Below, one piece after another: positions 12,833 to 23,806 of a stretch of 64,000 nt of DNA (the first letter of the stretch is position 1; every line of letters begins with the position of its first letter). The notes under the pieces are model-generated. The model was not told the DNA's origin, ran no database searches, and saw only the letters and a list, made by a program, of their open reading frames with translations. The stretch comes from Thinopyrum elongatum (Eukaryota; Streptophyta; Magnoliopsida; Poales; Poaceae): the NCBI GenBank assembly GCA_011799875.1, contig CM022303.1:425605938-425669937 (forward strand), written 5' to 3'. Position numbers and translations under genes: made by a program.

Positions 12833-12934
12833 GCTCACGCACGCAGGCGACCGTGCTTCCTGCTCTACATCACCAGGCCGCATAGACCATTGCCTCCTTC
12901 CGTGAGCTCGCGTGAGACGAGGACGGGCATATCT

Positions 12935-13070
12935 GGCGGGTGGCACAAGGGGGAGCCGAGGAGAGGTGTGAGAACGAGCGGAAAAGGGAGATCCGGCGGG
13001 CGGCACAAGGGGGAGCCGAGGCGAGGTGAGGACGAGGGGAGGAGGGAGATCCGGCGGGCGGCACAAGGGC
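12935..13070 (+). repeat. Minisatellite in the hAT-like element
   Basis: About 2.3 copies of a unit near 58 bp carry GGCGGGCGGCACAAGGGGGA followed by GCCGAGGAGAGGTG. The units begin near 12935, 12992 and 13050, and the third is truncated by the terminal region. The unit is GC-rich and purine-rich. Confidence 0.75.
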
Positions 13071-13191
13071 TGAGCGCCGCCTAGCGCTTTTCCTCTCGCT
13101 CAGGCCCAAAGCTGAGCGGAAGGGCTCCGCTTCGCTCTTTTTTCTGCTTAAGCGCATGTAAGCGTACGCTTAAAATAACGTTGGGTCTTGT

Positions 13192-13640
13192 GCACAGCAT
13201 CGCATACATGATAGAGCCTATGGTAGAAGCATAGGGGATGACACTCATCTTTTCTCTATCCTCTGTAGTCGCTGGGCATTGAGTCTTACTCAACTTCACA
13301 CCTTGCAAAATAGGCAAGAACCCCTTCTTGGACTAATCCATTTTGAACTTCTTCAAAATCTTATCATGGTATGTGCTTTGTGAAAATCCTATTAAGCGTC
13401 TCGATCTATCTCTATAGATCTTGATGCCTAATATGAAAGCATCTTCTCCTAGGTCCTTCATTGAAAAACTCTTGTTCAAATATTCCTTCACGTTTTCCAA
13501 AAGTTCTATATTGTTTCCAATCAGCAATATGTCATCCACATATAATATTAGAAACGCTATAGAGCTCCCACTCACTTTCTTGTAAATACAAGCTTCTCCG
13601 TAAACTTGTATAAACCCAAACGCTTTGATCACCTCATCAA
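13192..13640 (-). pseudogene. Angela pol, reverse transcriptase C-terminal part with YVDD
   Basis: The minus-strand frame at 13333-13632 reads FGFIQVYGEACIYKK, then FLILYVDDILLIGNN, then SFSMKDLGEDAFILGIKIYRD. The YVDD box supplies the two catalytic aspartates of copia reverse transcriptase. It ends with a stop after KKFKMD at 13333. The next frame (13317 downwards) continues the family sequence up to CTRPNV, where the hAT-like insertion begins. The stop at 13333 falls where the family normally reads on (inference from the family), so it is a disabling mutation. Confidence 0.9.
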
Positions 13641-14550
13641 AGCGAAGATTCTAACTCCGAGATGCTTGCACCAGTCCATAAATGGACCGCTGGAGCTTGC
13701 ACACTTTGTCAACATTCTCTGGATCGACAAAACCTTCTAGTTGCATCATATACAACTCTTCCTTAAGGAAACCGTTAACGAACGCTGTCTTGACATCCAT
13801 CTGCTAGATTTCATAATCGAAAAATGCAGCTATTGCCAACATGATTCTGACGGACTTAAGAATCGCTACGAGTGAGAAAGTCTCATCGTAGTCAACTCCT
13901 TGAACTTGTGAAAACCCCTTTGCCACAAGTCGAGCTTTATAGACGGTGACATTACTGTCCGCATCCGTCTTCTTCTTGAAGATCCATTTATTCTAAATGG
14001 CCTTTCGCCCTTCAGGTCATACTTCCAAAGTCCATACTTTGTTTTCATACATGGATCCCATCTCGGATTTCATGGCCTCTAACCATTTGCCGGAATCTGG
14101 GCCCACCATCGCTTCTCCATAGCTCGTAGGTTCATCATTGTCCAACAACATGACCTCTGAGACAGGGTTACCGTACCACTCAGGAGCAGTACGTATCCTT
14201 GTCGACCTACGAGGTTCGGTAGTGACTTGATCCGAAACTTCATGATCACTATCATTAGCTTCCTCTTCAACTGGCGTAGGTATCACAGAAACATTTTTCT
14301 GCACTGCGCTACTCTCTGGTTGAAGTGAAGGTTCAACAACCTCATCAAGTTCTATCTTCCTCCCACTCAATTCTTTCGAGAGAAACTCTTTCTCGAGAAA
14401 GGACTCGTTATTAGAGACAAACACTTTACCCTCGGATCTGAGATAGAAGGTATACCCAATCGTCTCCTTCGGGTATCCTATGAAGATGCATTTATCCGCT
14501 TTGGGTTTGAGCTTTTCTGGCTAAAGCCTTTTGACATAAGCATCGCAACC
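13641..14550 (-). pseudogene. Angela pol, integrase-RT linker and reverse transcriptase N-terminal part
   Basis: The frame at 14017-14424 holds the variable linker rich in Pro, Glu and Ser with RRSTRIRTAPEWYG, then the start of the RT fold (SYGEAMVGPDSGKWLEAMKSE, NKVWTL). Between about 13640 and 14016 the RT continues with multiple stops and frame changes, so no single frame spans it. This is normal decay of an old copy. Confidence 0.85.
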
Positions 14551-14557
14551 CCAAACC

Positions 14558-15363
14558 TTAAGAAAGGACAACTTTAGGTTTGTTGCCAAACCATAGTTCA
14601 TACGGTGTCATCTCTACAGACTTAGATGGTGCCCTATTTAAAGTGAATGCAGCTGTCTCTAATGCATAACCCCAAAACGAGAGTGGCAGATCGGTAAGGG
14701 ACATCATAGAGCACACCATATCCAATAAGGTACGATTACAACGTTCAGACACCATTACACCGTGGTGTTCCAGGTGGCGTCAGTTGTGAAACAATTTCAC
14801 ATTGTCTTAAGTGATTGCCAAACTCATAACTCAGATACTCTCCCCCTTGATCAGATCGTAGGAATTTAATCTTCTTGTTACGATGATTCTCAACTTCACT
14901 CTGAAATTGCTTGAACTTTTCAAATGTTTCTGACTTATGCTTCATTAAGTAAATATACCCATATCTACTCAAATCATCGGGGAAGGCGAGAAAGTAACGA
15001 TATCCACCGCGCGCGTCAACACTCATCGAACCGCACACATCAGTATGTATGATTTCCAACAAGTCACTTGCCTGTTCCATAGTTCTCGAAAAACGGGGTT
15101 TTAGTCATCTTGCCCATGAGGCATGGTTCGCATGTGTCAAGAGATTCAAAATCAAGTGACTCCAAAATTCCATCAGTATGGAGTTTCTTCATGCGCTTTA
15201 CACCAATATGACCTAACCGGCAGTGCCACAAGAAAGTGGTACTATCATTATCAACTCTACATCTTTCGGTATCAATGTTATGAACATGTGTATCATCACT
15301 ATCGAGATTCAATAAGAAAAAACCCCTCACAATGGGTGCATGACCATAAAAGATATTACCCAT
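14558..15363 (-). pseudogene. Angela pol, GAG-pre-integrase and integrase core
   Basis: Three frames on the minus strand together cover this region. 15363-15064 carries the pre-integrase zinc-binding motif (FLWHCRLGHIGVKRMKKL, then CEPCLMGK: H, H, C, C). 15080-14745 begins the integrase core, with IIHTDVCG (first Asp) and FLRSDQGGEY (second Asp). 14755-14558 carries the catalytic-Glu region SERCNRTLLDMV and then TPYELWFG. Frameshifts lie near 15070, at the 14745-14755 overlap and near 14560. The triad residues are still readable, but no continuous product could be made. Confidence 0.9.
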
Positions 15364-15384
15364 ATAAATAGAACAACCATTATT

Positions 15385-16332
15385 CTATGATTTAAATGAG
15401 CAACCGTCTCGCATTAAACAAGATCCATATATAATGTTCATGCTCAACTCATGCACTAAATAACAATTATTCAGGTTTATCACTAATCCCGATGGTAATC
15501 GAAGAGCGAGCGTGCCGACGTCGATCACATCAACCTTAGAACCATTTCCCACGCGCATCGTCACTTCTTCCTTCGCCAGCCTTCGTCTATTCCGTAGTTC
15601 CTGTTTAGAGTTGCAAATGTGAGCAACCGCACCGGTATCAAATACCCAGGCACTACAACGAGAGCTGGTAAGGTACACATCAATAACATGTATATCATAT
15701 ATACCTTTGTTGATGTTGGCCCCCTTCTTGTCGGCCAGATACTTGGGGCAATTCCGCTTCCAGTTGCCAGTTCCCTTGCAATAGAAGCACTTAGTTTCCG
15801 GCTTGGGTCCAATCTTGGGTTTCTTCATGGGAGGAGCAACTGCTTTGCCACTCTTCTTGAAGTTTCCCTTCTTTCCCTTGCTCTTCTTGAAACTAGTGGT
15901 TTTATTGACCATCAACACTTGATGCTCCTTCTGGATGTCTGACTCCGCAATTTTCAGCATCGCGAACAGCTCGGAGACTGACTTGTTCATCCCTTGCATG
16001 TTATAGTTCAACACACTCTTGTAGCTAGGTGGTAGCGATTGAAGAACTCTGTCAGTTATCGCCTCAGGCGGGAGCTCAACTCCCAACTCAGCCAGACAGT
16101 TGTAATACCCAGACATTCTGAGTATGTGCTCACTAACAGAGCCGTTCTCCTCCATTTTGCAAGCATAGAACTTATCGGAGATCTCATACCTCTCGATCCG
16201 GGCATTTTTCTCAAAAATAAACTTCAACTCCTGGAACATCTCATATGCTCCATGATGTTCAAAACGCCTTTGAAGTCCCGGTTCGAAGCCATACAACATG
16301 GCGCACTGAACTATTGAGTAGTCATCAACACG
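15385..16332 (-). pseudogene. Angela gag C-terminal part, nucleocapsid and protease
   Basis: The open minus-strand frame contains the copia capsid region (FELKFIFEKNARIERYE-like, VLQSLPPSYKSVLNYN), a CCHC zinc knuckle CFYCKGTGNWKRNC in which the usual His-Trp reads Asn-Trp, and the aspartic protease start WVFDTGAVAHICNS. It ends with a stop at 15385 where the family continues into the pre-integrase region. Lys-rich stretches precede the knuckle, as in other Angela copies. The His to Asn change at the knuckle would damage zinc binding. Confidence 0.92.
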
Positions 16333-16527
16333 CTAGGCGTTCACAACGTCCATAGTCGCTGGAGGGGGTGGCGCACCAAGCGGTGCATCAAGGACATAAG
16401 ACTTTTGGGCAGCCGTGAGGATAATCCTCAGATTACGGGCCCAGTCCATAAAGTTGCTTCCATCATCTTTCAGCTTAGCTTTCTCTAGGAACGCATTGGA
16501 ATTCAGGGGAGCTACTGCGCGAGCCAT
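16333..16527 (-). pseudogene. Angela gag N-terminus with premature stop
   Basis: The start is the ATG at 16527, giving MARAVAPLNSNAFLEKAK and then the SNFMDWARNLRIILTAAQ block typical of Angela gag. The frame stops at 16333-16335 (TAG) and resumes in the same frame. At this site the family has tryptophan, so TGG has probably become TAG. The ATG is preferred over in-frame upstream Met codons because upstream sequence is leader with no family similarity. Confidence 0.9.
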
Positions 16528-17390
16528 TGATCTACAACATAATTTGCAAAGATAACTTAGACTATTGTTCAAGATAATGAGTTCAATCATATTACCTAAG
16601 AACTCCCACTCAAATAAACATCCCTCCGGTTGTCTGAGTGTAACATGATCCAAATTCACCAACCCAAGTCCGATCATCACGTGAGATGAGGTGGTTTCAA
16701 TGGTGAACATCTCCATGTTGATCATATCTACCATATGACTCATGTTCGACCTTTCGGTCTCTTGTGTTCCGAGGCCATGTCTGTACATGCTAGGCTCGTC
16801 AAGTTTAACCCAAGTGTTCCGCATGTGCAAAACTGGCTTGCACCCGTTGTATGTGAACGTAGAGTCTATCACACCCGATCATCACATGGTGCTTCAAAAC
16901 GACGAACTTTTGCAACGGTGCACACTTGGGGAGAACACAATTTTATCTTGAAATTTTAGTGAGGGATCACCTTATAATGCTACCGTCGTCCTAAGCAAAA
17001 TAAGATGCATAAAAGGATTAACATCACATGCAAATCATAAGTGACATGATATGACCATCATCTTGTGCTTTTCATTTCCATCTTGAAAGCACGGGCATGA
17101 TCTCCATCGTCACCGGCATGACACCATGATCTCCATCATCATGTCGCCATCGGGGTTGTCACGCCAACCATGCTTCTACAACTATTGCTACCGCTTAGCG
17201 ATAAAGTAAAGCATTACATAGCGCTTAATGATTGACACGCAGGTCATACAATAATTAAAGACAACCCTATGGCTCCTGCCGGTTGCCATATTCATCGACA
17301 TGCAAGTCGTGATAATCTATACAAAACATGATCATCTCATACATCAAATGTATCTCATCATGTCTTTGGCCATAACATATCACAACATAC
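16528..17390 (-). other. Angela 5' leader, part proximal to gag
   Basis: Non-coding leader between gag and the CACTA insertion. It contains no recognisable gene. The other part of the leader is 53592-53978, and the two pieces join across the TAC duplication. Confidence 0.8.
17388..17390. other. Target-site duplication of CACTA, left copy (TAC)
   Basis: TAC precedes CACTACAAAAAA at 17391 and follows TTTTTTGTAGTG at 53589-53591. A 3-bp duplication is diagnostic of CACTA insertion. The flanks on both sides are Angela leader. Confidence 0.85.
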
Positions 17391-17874
17391 CACTACAAAA
17401 AATAGACACATCCGTGACATTTTGGGCCGAACGAATTTTTTTTCCTGTCATGCTTATGACACTTCTATGACGATAATTATGACAAAACCCGGTATCATCA
17501 TAGATGTGGTGGGCTCCTACTTCTATGACAAAAAATCATGACAGAAAATGGGCTTTTTGTCCAGGGCGGGCCGAAGACGCACCTGCATGACAAAAAATCG
17601 TGGTAGAAGCGAGGGCGAGGAAAATTTTGGGGAGTTCCCGGTTACGGTGGGTGGTCGGGGCCGAGCGATGCACGGAGGTTTGCGCGTTTCTCTCGTACAC
17701 GTACGCGCGTGTGTGCGAGGCGTTGTGCTCTAACTGAACCCAAGCGAGGCGTTGGGCTCTAACTAAACCCGAGCGATTTCACTAGCTACGTTACTAAACC
17801 CCGATCGATCCCTTGCTGTTAACTGAACCCGAGTGATTCCTTCGCTACTGCTGCTAACTGAAGCCGATCGAAGC
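17391..17874. repeat. CACTA left terminal region
   Basis: The terminal inverted repeat is followed by several short repeats of the type CTTCTATGAC, ATGACAAAAAAT and TGACAGAAAATGGGC. These resemble repeats at the right end (53380-53588). They are candidate transposase-binding sites by analogy with En/Spm. No gene. Confidence 0.7.
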
Positions 17875-18745
17875 TGCCTCTTGATGAACAGTTTCCGGTG
17901 GGGGTTGGATGAACATTTTCCGGTGGGGGTTGGATGAACAGGATCCCGTGGTAGTAGAGGCCGTTGCCGCTGGATGAACAGGACCCCGATCGAGGAGGTG
18001 GGGGTGGATGAACAGTAGCCGGTGGAGGGACCCCGTGGAGGGCTGGTTGAACAGGACCCCGTGGAGGGGCTGGTTGAACAGGACCCCCTGGAGGGCTGGT
18101 TGAATAGTAGCCAGTGGAGGCTGGATGAACAGGACCCCGTGGAGGGCTGGATGAACAGTAGCCGGTGGAGGCTGGATGAACAGGACCCCCATGGATGAAC
18201 AGTAGCTGGTGGAGGCTGGAGGAAGTTGACGGTGGATGAACAGTAGCAGGTGGAGGCTGGAGGAAGTCGACGGTGGATGAACAGTAGCCCGTGGAGTCCC
18301 ATTTTGCGGTACCCCACACCCCTCCCGATGAATAGGACCCCCGTTTTGACCGTAGGAGGTCGAAGAGAAGTCCGTTTCCTCTGTTTTGCGGTACGCCACA
18401 CCCCTCCCGATCAACAGGACCCCGTTTCGACCGTAGGAGCTTAAACAGAAGTCCGTTTCCATCATTTTGCGGTACGCCAGACCCTTCCTGATGAACAGGA
18501 CCCCGTTTTGACCGTACGCGGTCGAACAGAAGGCCCGTTTCCTCCGTTCTGCGGTACGCCAGGCCTCGTTTCGGCTGTTCCGTCCAAGCCGGTTGGCTCC
18601 CGATGAACAGGACGCGTTCCGACTCAGTGGCTTCGCTCCCGATGAACAGGTCGCATTCCGACCCAGTCACTTGGCTCTCGGTGAAGACGACGCTGTTTCC
18701 TCCGTTCCGACCCAGCCGGTTAGCTATCGATGAACAGGACGACGT
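17875..18745 (-). repeat. Left subterminal minisatellites (GATGAACAG family)
   Basis: Three successive tandem arrays share GATGAACAG. At 17880-18295, units of roughly 25-45 bp combine TGGATGAACAG with AGCCGGTGGAGGCT or GACCCCGTGGAGGG. At 18297-18570, about three and a half units of about 83 bp start TTTTGCGGTACGCCA. At 18590-18745, units near 40-48 bp combine GATGAACAGG with GTTCCGAC. Long minus-strand open frames across the array (17819-18775) are by-products of repeats lacking stops. They have no known domain. Confidence 0.8.
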
Positions 18746-19086
18746 CGCTGCCGTCCGTTGCCTCTCCATGTACACGATCCCTGGCCGTACGTATGCGCGA
18801 GTACGCGTTCGAGACCCCGCCTGTATGTACGTACGTAGCCGTATTTACTATTGCAGTGTGGCCGTACGTACGTGTACACGATATAGACGGGACTGCGTGA
18901 CATGCTACGTCGGCGCCTCTACTTCAACACGTGCCGCTCCTTACTCGTCCATGGTACGTCGCTGCAGAGAGACCGATCGACCGCTATGTACGTACATGTT
19001 CACGGCCGGACAGATAACGCTACCTTCGCTTCAACCTGGTGGGTCCCAGCTGTCAGGGGGTAAGAAGGCAGTTCCTTCCGTGCGAA
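18746..19086. other. CACTA internal sequence without a gene
   Basis: GTAC-rich sequence (several overlapping GTACGTAC) with no coding signal that I can support. Confidence 0.5.
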
Positions 19087-20465
19087 GATAAAGCCGGTGG
19101 GTCCCAGCTGTCAGGGGGGAACGTTTATTTCATGAAATACAGAGCCCCTTTTGGTAGGTCCGAGGTGTCAGGTGGAGGAATCATTATTTTGCGCGTAATA
19201 AGGAGGCACTTCCTTGCGTGCGGCCATGGACCCAGCTGTCAGCCTCTCCACTTACAGTCCTCTTCTGATGGCTATCGTTCGTTGACCGCATTGACGACGC
19301 CGTACTGCCCTAGAGCACCAAGGTGGTGGACGACAGCGCGACCTAGGAAGGGAACGACCCGGAGCCGGGGAATACGCTGCAGTGGATGCCCACGCGGAGG
19401 GGAGTACGAGGGTTGACTGCTTCAGCTGCGGTTTGAGGCTGCCGTCTCCGGAGAATAATAGGGGGTGTGGGTGAGTAGAGGGAAGGCCTGACCAGCGGTG
19501 GGAGTAGGGTGGGGCGGTGAGGCCTGCGTGGCAGCACAGCCGGCCATGGGAGGCAGGAGCAGGCGCCACGGCCGGCGCTGGTTTGAGCGGCAGGAGCAAG
19601 AAGACCAGAGGTTGAAGAAGCACGACGACCGTTGGATGGACATCGTACGGTCACCGCAGCTAGAATCGTTTATATTGACTAAGTTGACAAAGCCCTGCGT
19701 CCGCGTCAACTTAGTAGGCCCACAAGTCAGCCTCCAAATATGGTGGGACCGACCTAGCAGCGGGTCTATTCATTATTTTTGTGCGTAATAGCTAGTGGAT
19801 CCGAGCTGCCAGCGGGGGGAATGTTTTTTTCGCGAAATACAGAGGCCCTTCCGGTGGGTCCCAGCTGTCAGGAGGAGGAATCATTATTTTGCGCGTAATA
19901 AGGAGGCACTTCCTACACGCAAAAAAAGGAGGCAGTTCCTTGCGTGCGGCCGTGGACCCAGCTGTCAGCCTCTCCACGTACAGTCCTCTTCCGATGGATG
20001 TCGTTCATTGACCACGCCGTGCCGAGAGCACCAAGGCGGTGGACGACGACGAGGCCAAGTAAGGGAACGACCCGGAGCCGAGGAAGACTCGACAGTTGTT
20101 TCCCACGCGGAGTGGGTACGAGGGTTTACTTGTTTGGCCGCAGTGTGAGGCTGCCGTCGCCGGAGAATAACAGGAGGTGTGGGTGAGTAGACGGATAGCC
20201 AGGTCAGGGATGCGAGTATGGTGGGGCCGTGAGGCCTGCCCGGCAGCACAGCCGGCCACGGGAGGCGGGAGCAGGCGGTTCCGCCGGTGCTGGTTTGGGC
20301 GGCTGGAGCAGCAAGATCAGAGACTGAAGAAGCACGATTGCCGTTAGATTGTCATCTAACGGTCTGACGCTGGTGGAGTCGATTGTTGACTAAGTTTCTT
20401 TTTTTGAGAAACCTTGTGTACGCATGAACTTAGTAGGCCCACAAGTCAGCCTCCAAATCTATGGC
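19087..20465. repeat. Tandem duplication of a 720-bp CACTA-internal module
   Basis: Two direct copies lie at about 19087-19745 and 19795-20465. Both run from GTGGGTCCCAGCTGTCAGG through TGCGCGTAATAAGGAGGCAC, a GGGAACGACCCGGAGCC block and a GC-rich core, to AACTTAGTAGGCCCACAAGTC. Equivalent landmarks are 720 bases apart (for example 19720 and 20440). The copies differ by many substitutions and indels, so the duplication is old. The open frames inside (for example 19252-19654) do not match between copies, which argues against coding. Confidence 0.8.
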
Positions 20466-21841
20466 AGACAACATAGAGCCCATTTGCTAGTTTTTTTAAT
20501 AATTTGCAGCCCATTTGCTAATTCTTAAGGAATTTATTACAACCCATTTTCTGCCCAGGACCACGGTCAAAAAGTTCAACCTTATTTTGCATATTTCGGT
20601 GGAGTCCGAACTGTTTTAATCCAGAAATGATAAACATTTATTTTTTAAAAACTTATTGATTTGCCAAAAAAATATCGTTTTGTTTTTGTAAGCTAATAAG
20701 ACGTGGGATAATTGAGTTGGTTTAAGGGAAAACCAGTGGTAAAAAAATCAGCGCTGGGAGGGAAAAAAGGATGTAAAGATGAAAAGGGAACTTTATGTAT
20801 TTTCAATATAATAATACGTGTATATGAACTAGTAAAACTATAGGTAGAGATTAGAAAACGGAAGTAGGACATGGCGTTTCAAGAGAAAAATAGAACTGGG
20901 CTGTGTGTTTGATTCAGTAAAAATACTGCCTGCGGATGTTCTAAGACAAAATATAACTAAGGCTGGCGGGCCAGAGGCCAGTAGATACCTGCTGGATCTT
21001 TGTGCCCCATTGTCGTCATGGGCTGGGCCTGTTAAAAACAAAACCAAGCCTGGGCAGTCTACAACCCAGTTGAAACTTGCTCGACCTGAAAAAACAATAT
21101 ACCTGCCGGATCCCAGTTATCAGTCTGTACTTGCAGAATTCTCTCATTTATTGACTACGTTGAAGACTTCATGGGTTTCACCGTCTCAGACGTCTGCGTT
21201 ATTTTTCCATCGTGATAATAAGTGCATGCACTTGCTTGCATACGGCCATGGACCTGCAGGTTCCGTACGGTTAGGCTCTGTATGGACAGCCATCTTGAGG
21301 TTCCACGGACGAATTTCATGCAAATCGGATGGTTTTCAGTGAAAGCGGACTAAATTCATTGCATTTTACATATTTATTTTCATTGTGGAATATTTTACAT
21401 ATTTCAACTAATAATAACGGACTAGGCCTTTTTTTAGTCCATGGGAGGCGCTTCACGATCGAGGTCGCGACACTTAACTGTTTTGGAAGGCCCAAATCCA
21501 TCGCTCCTCTCTTTTAACAATTTGCAGTTGGGCTTGGCATGCCACAACCCAGTTCCGACGTGCTGCGTCCAACTATCAGCCTGTGAAACCGGATGGTTCC
21601 CCTGCGTACTTCGAAGATGTAAAAAATTTGGAGAACTGGGAATTCGAACGGCATGTGCTTATGCTACCCATCAAATAAAAATCAGGTGCCTGAAAATTCG
21701 TTTCGAAACAAATGATTCAGCTTTATATCCACGTCGACCCTCGACATGATGGTTGGAAGCAAATGCCAAGTTCATACCGAAAGATCCTTAACAACAATAC
21801 CAACTTGCAGACGACCAGGTAGTACAAGTACCAATACCAAA
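20466..21841. other. CACTA internal sequence, no gene identified
   Basis: This 1.4-kb stretch is AT-rich to mixed. It lacks any open frame with recognisable similarity. It lies immediately downstream of the minus-strand NAC gene and may include its 3' flank. Confidence 0.5.
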
Positions 21842-22921
21842 CTAACTTATAATCTTTTTAGTCCTGGCCTGAGTGTTCGTCTGGTAGAAAATCTTGCAGA
21901 GGACCAGCTCCCACTCCTTCTCTTGCTCCAGGTCCCCGAGGTGGTACTGGTGCATCACCCAGTTGGTCTTCTGCTGGTCGAAGTTCTTGTTGGTGTGCAA
22001 CACCAGAACCTTTTTGCTGCCCATCTGCCGACCGTTGACCATCACCGGCAAGGTGTTGTCGGTCTTGTGCCACATCACGTGCACGCCGCACTCCGACTGT
22101 ATCTTGCGACACGTCCGCGTGCCCCTTTTGAACGCCCTGGAGTTGCGCTGGAAGAAATGCTTGCTTAGGCCACTTAGTGTGATACCTGCAGTATTGCCGA
22201 ATACAGGTTTTAGTGTACGTAGTTGGCATTTTCATAACATCTTTGGCATGTTGCAGTCACTTGTTTCACTTTTTATTAACTGTTGTAATTGCTTCACTAG
22301 GTCTGCGTCTAAAAAGAAAAATAGAGCTATAAACAAAGCAATATGTTTGTGCAAGTAGACGGCCGATCGGTGTCTCACCTGGAAGTTTCTCAGGATGGGT
22401 GTAGCATATGCCGTGCTCGCTGTCTATGGTTGGTATGAACAAATCGATGAGAGGGTGAGATCTCGCATTGTCAGCACTCACTTTGGCCTCAAGGTGCTCG
22501 ATCAGCTCCTGATCCATGGGATCGAACTTGACGCCAGCCGGCAGCACCGGCCAATCCTTCTTGGACTTGCATCGGTTAATTCTAGTTAAATGATACTCAA
22601 TGTATGATCAATCGACTGTTTTAAGTAAATGATGAAAGATTTCGACAGATAAGTGGTACTCCAAATCTGAAGTCCACAATACCCGAACAAACTGGGGTCT
22701 CGGCTTCATTGCTACATGTAGACTCTAAAGACTTGAAAACCCCCATAAAGATTGAAATCATAATACAGGGCGACGGGACGAGTACTCACAGGATCGGCCT
22801 CGCTGGTTCCTTCCTTCATCCTGCTAGCTTGAAGAGCATCCTTGTTGAGATCGATTTTTTCAACGTCTTCCTTTTGACTACTTGCAATGAAGTATAGCAA
22901 CTCCAGTACCTCATCGCTCAT
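21842..22921 (-). CDS. NAC-domain transcription factor-like gene, three exons, captured in CACTA
   Basis: Plant NAC proteins bind DNA in the nucleus. On the minus strand the exons are 22921-22790, 22595-22379 and 22185-21842, with GT donors (GTGAGTAC, GTGAGACA) and AG acceptors. They sum to 693 nt with matching phases, giving 230 codons plus stop and no internal stop. Exon 2 has [20 protein letters not shown] and ends HPEKLPG across the intron. Exon 3 has [14 protein letters not shown], then [32 protein letters not shown] and CKIFYQT. These are NAC subdomains A to E, closest in my reading to the SND2/NAC073/NAC075 group. The protein stops 10 residues after the domain, so the usual activation tail is missing. 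Residues 1-44 are not recognised. The exact acceptor of exon 2 is inferred from phase. No expression evidence exists here. Confidence 0.85.
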
Positions 22922-23159
22922 CGTACCAAATGGATCGGAACAAGGCGGCGGCTGGGAGGCGGGGAGACCGGGAGAGAATGGGAGAGTGATTTTGTAGAGA
23001 ATGCGAGAGTGCTATTGTAGTACGAGAGGGGTGAGCCGAACACGCCGCCGGGACTCTTGCGTCACCTCACGCATAGCGTGTTGTCACGTCAAATTCAATG
23101 TGAGGACATGATGAATAATTTGACCGACGTATACTAGTACTACTACTGTACTACTTACT

Positions 23160-23372
23160 AGTCGTATTTAGTGTCACATTTTAACCATAGGTTTAACTAA
23201 CAAAATGTCAATGCATGTCACCGAAAATTATGCCATTGGAAACTATGTTCAAATACGAATCAAACGATATAATTTTGTGTGACATGCATTAACATTTAGT
23301 TAGTTAAATTTATGGTCAAAATTTGACACAAATTACGAAGGGGGCCAGTAAACCAGGAGGGAGGTAGTAGTA
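23160..23372. mobile_element. Stowaway-like foldback MITE
   Basis: The two halves form an imperfect hairpin: ...TTTAACTAACAAAATGTCAAT... pairs with ...AACATTTAGTTAGTTAAATT.... The right end reads ACCAGGAGGGAG, close to the CTCCCTCCGT terminus of grass Stowaway elements. A sister copy lies at 35200-35412 in the same orientation. Confidence 0.65.
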
Positions 23373-23532
23373 CGAGTAGCGCAATATACGGTATAGAGGA
23401 CTAGTACAAATTTAGAAATGGAGTAAGAAGTTACAAGGCTGTGCGACAGACTTTGTAGGCTACATGAGTAATACAAAATATAATTCCCATTGGACAACAC
23501 TTTCACCAACAAGTACACACTTGAAGCCTAAT

Positions 23533-23534
<2 letters not shown>

Positions 23535-23574
<40 letters not shown>
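23535..23574. repeat. (AT)n microsatellite
   Basis: An uninterrupted AT tract of about 20 units. Confidence 0.95.
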
Positions 23575-23577
<3 letters not shown>

Positions 23578-23806
23578 TTCTGCACAGCATCTCCATCATC
23601 ATTATCAGTACATCCTACGCAGGTGAGTTAGGATGCACTTGATCCCAGAAAGGTATCTATCCTTCAAACTAACAACAGTACATAATATCCAACAAAAGAG
23701 GGTCATGCTACAGCAGCAGGATACATGGCTCAGTCTAGATATCAGTACGAATCAAGTTGTGCATATTTGCTGTTGGCATGAACCACATCGCCGCATGTCG
23801 GGTTTG

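Larger units (their letters stand above)
12404..13183. mobile_element. Non-autonomous hAT-like element in Angela pol
   Basis: This 780-bp insertion is bounded by a perfect 8-bp duplication GGTCTTGT (12396-12403 and 13184-13191). The ends are short inverted repeats: CAACGTT on the left and AACGTTG on the right, followed on both sides by AGCGC/AAGCG-rich sequence. An 8-bp duplication with a CA-starting terminal repeat fits the hAT superfamily. It interrupts the RT/RNase H reading frame exactly after the sequence for CTRPNV, and removing it restores continuity with TRPDVS. It encodes no transposase. The small frames at 12683-13157 are low-complexity artefacts. Confidence 0.8.
22922..23806. other. 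NAC upstream region
   Basis: The first 150 bases are G-rich and purine-rich, with repeated GGGAGAG motifs, and could hold the 5' leader of the NAC gene. A MITE and a TA microsatellite follow. I see no clear TATA box whose distance I can defend. Confidence 0.45.

Noticed and set aside
12683..13157. ORFs of 127 and 95 codons in the hAT-like element
   Set aside because: They span an AC microsatellite and a minisatellite. No transposase motif.
17763..18775. Long minus-strand ORFs of 212, 203 and 318 codons
   Set aside because: They read through tandem minisatellites whose unit happens to lack stops. Different frames give equally long products.
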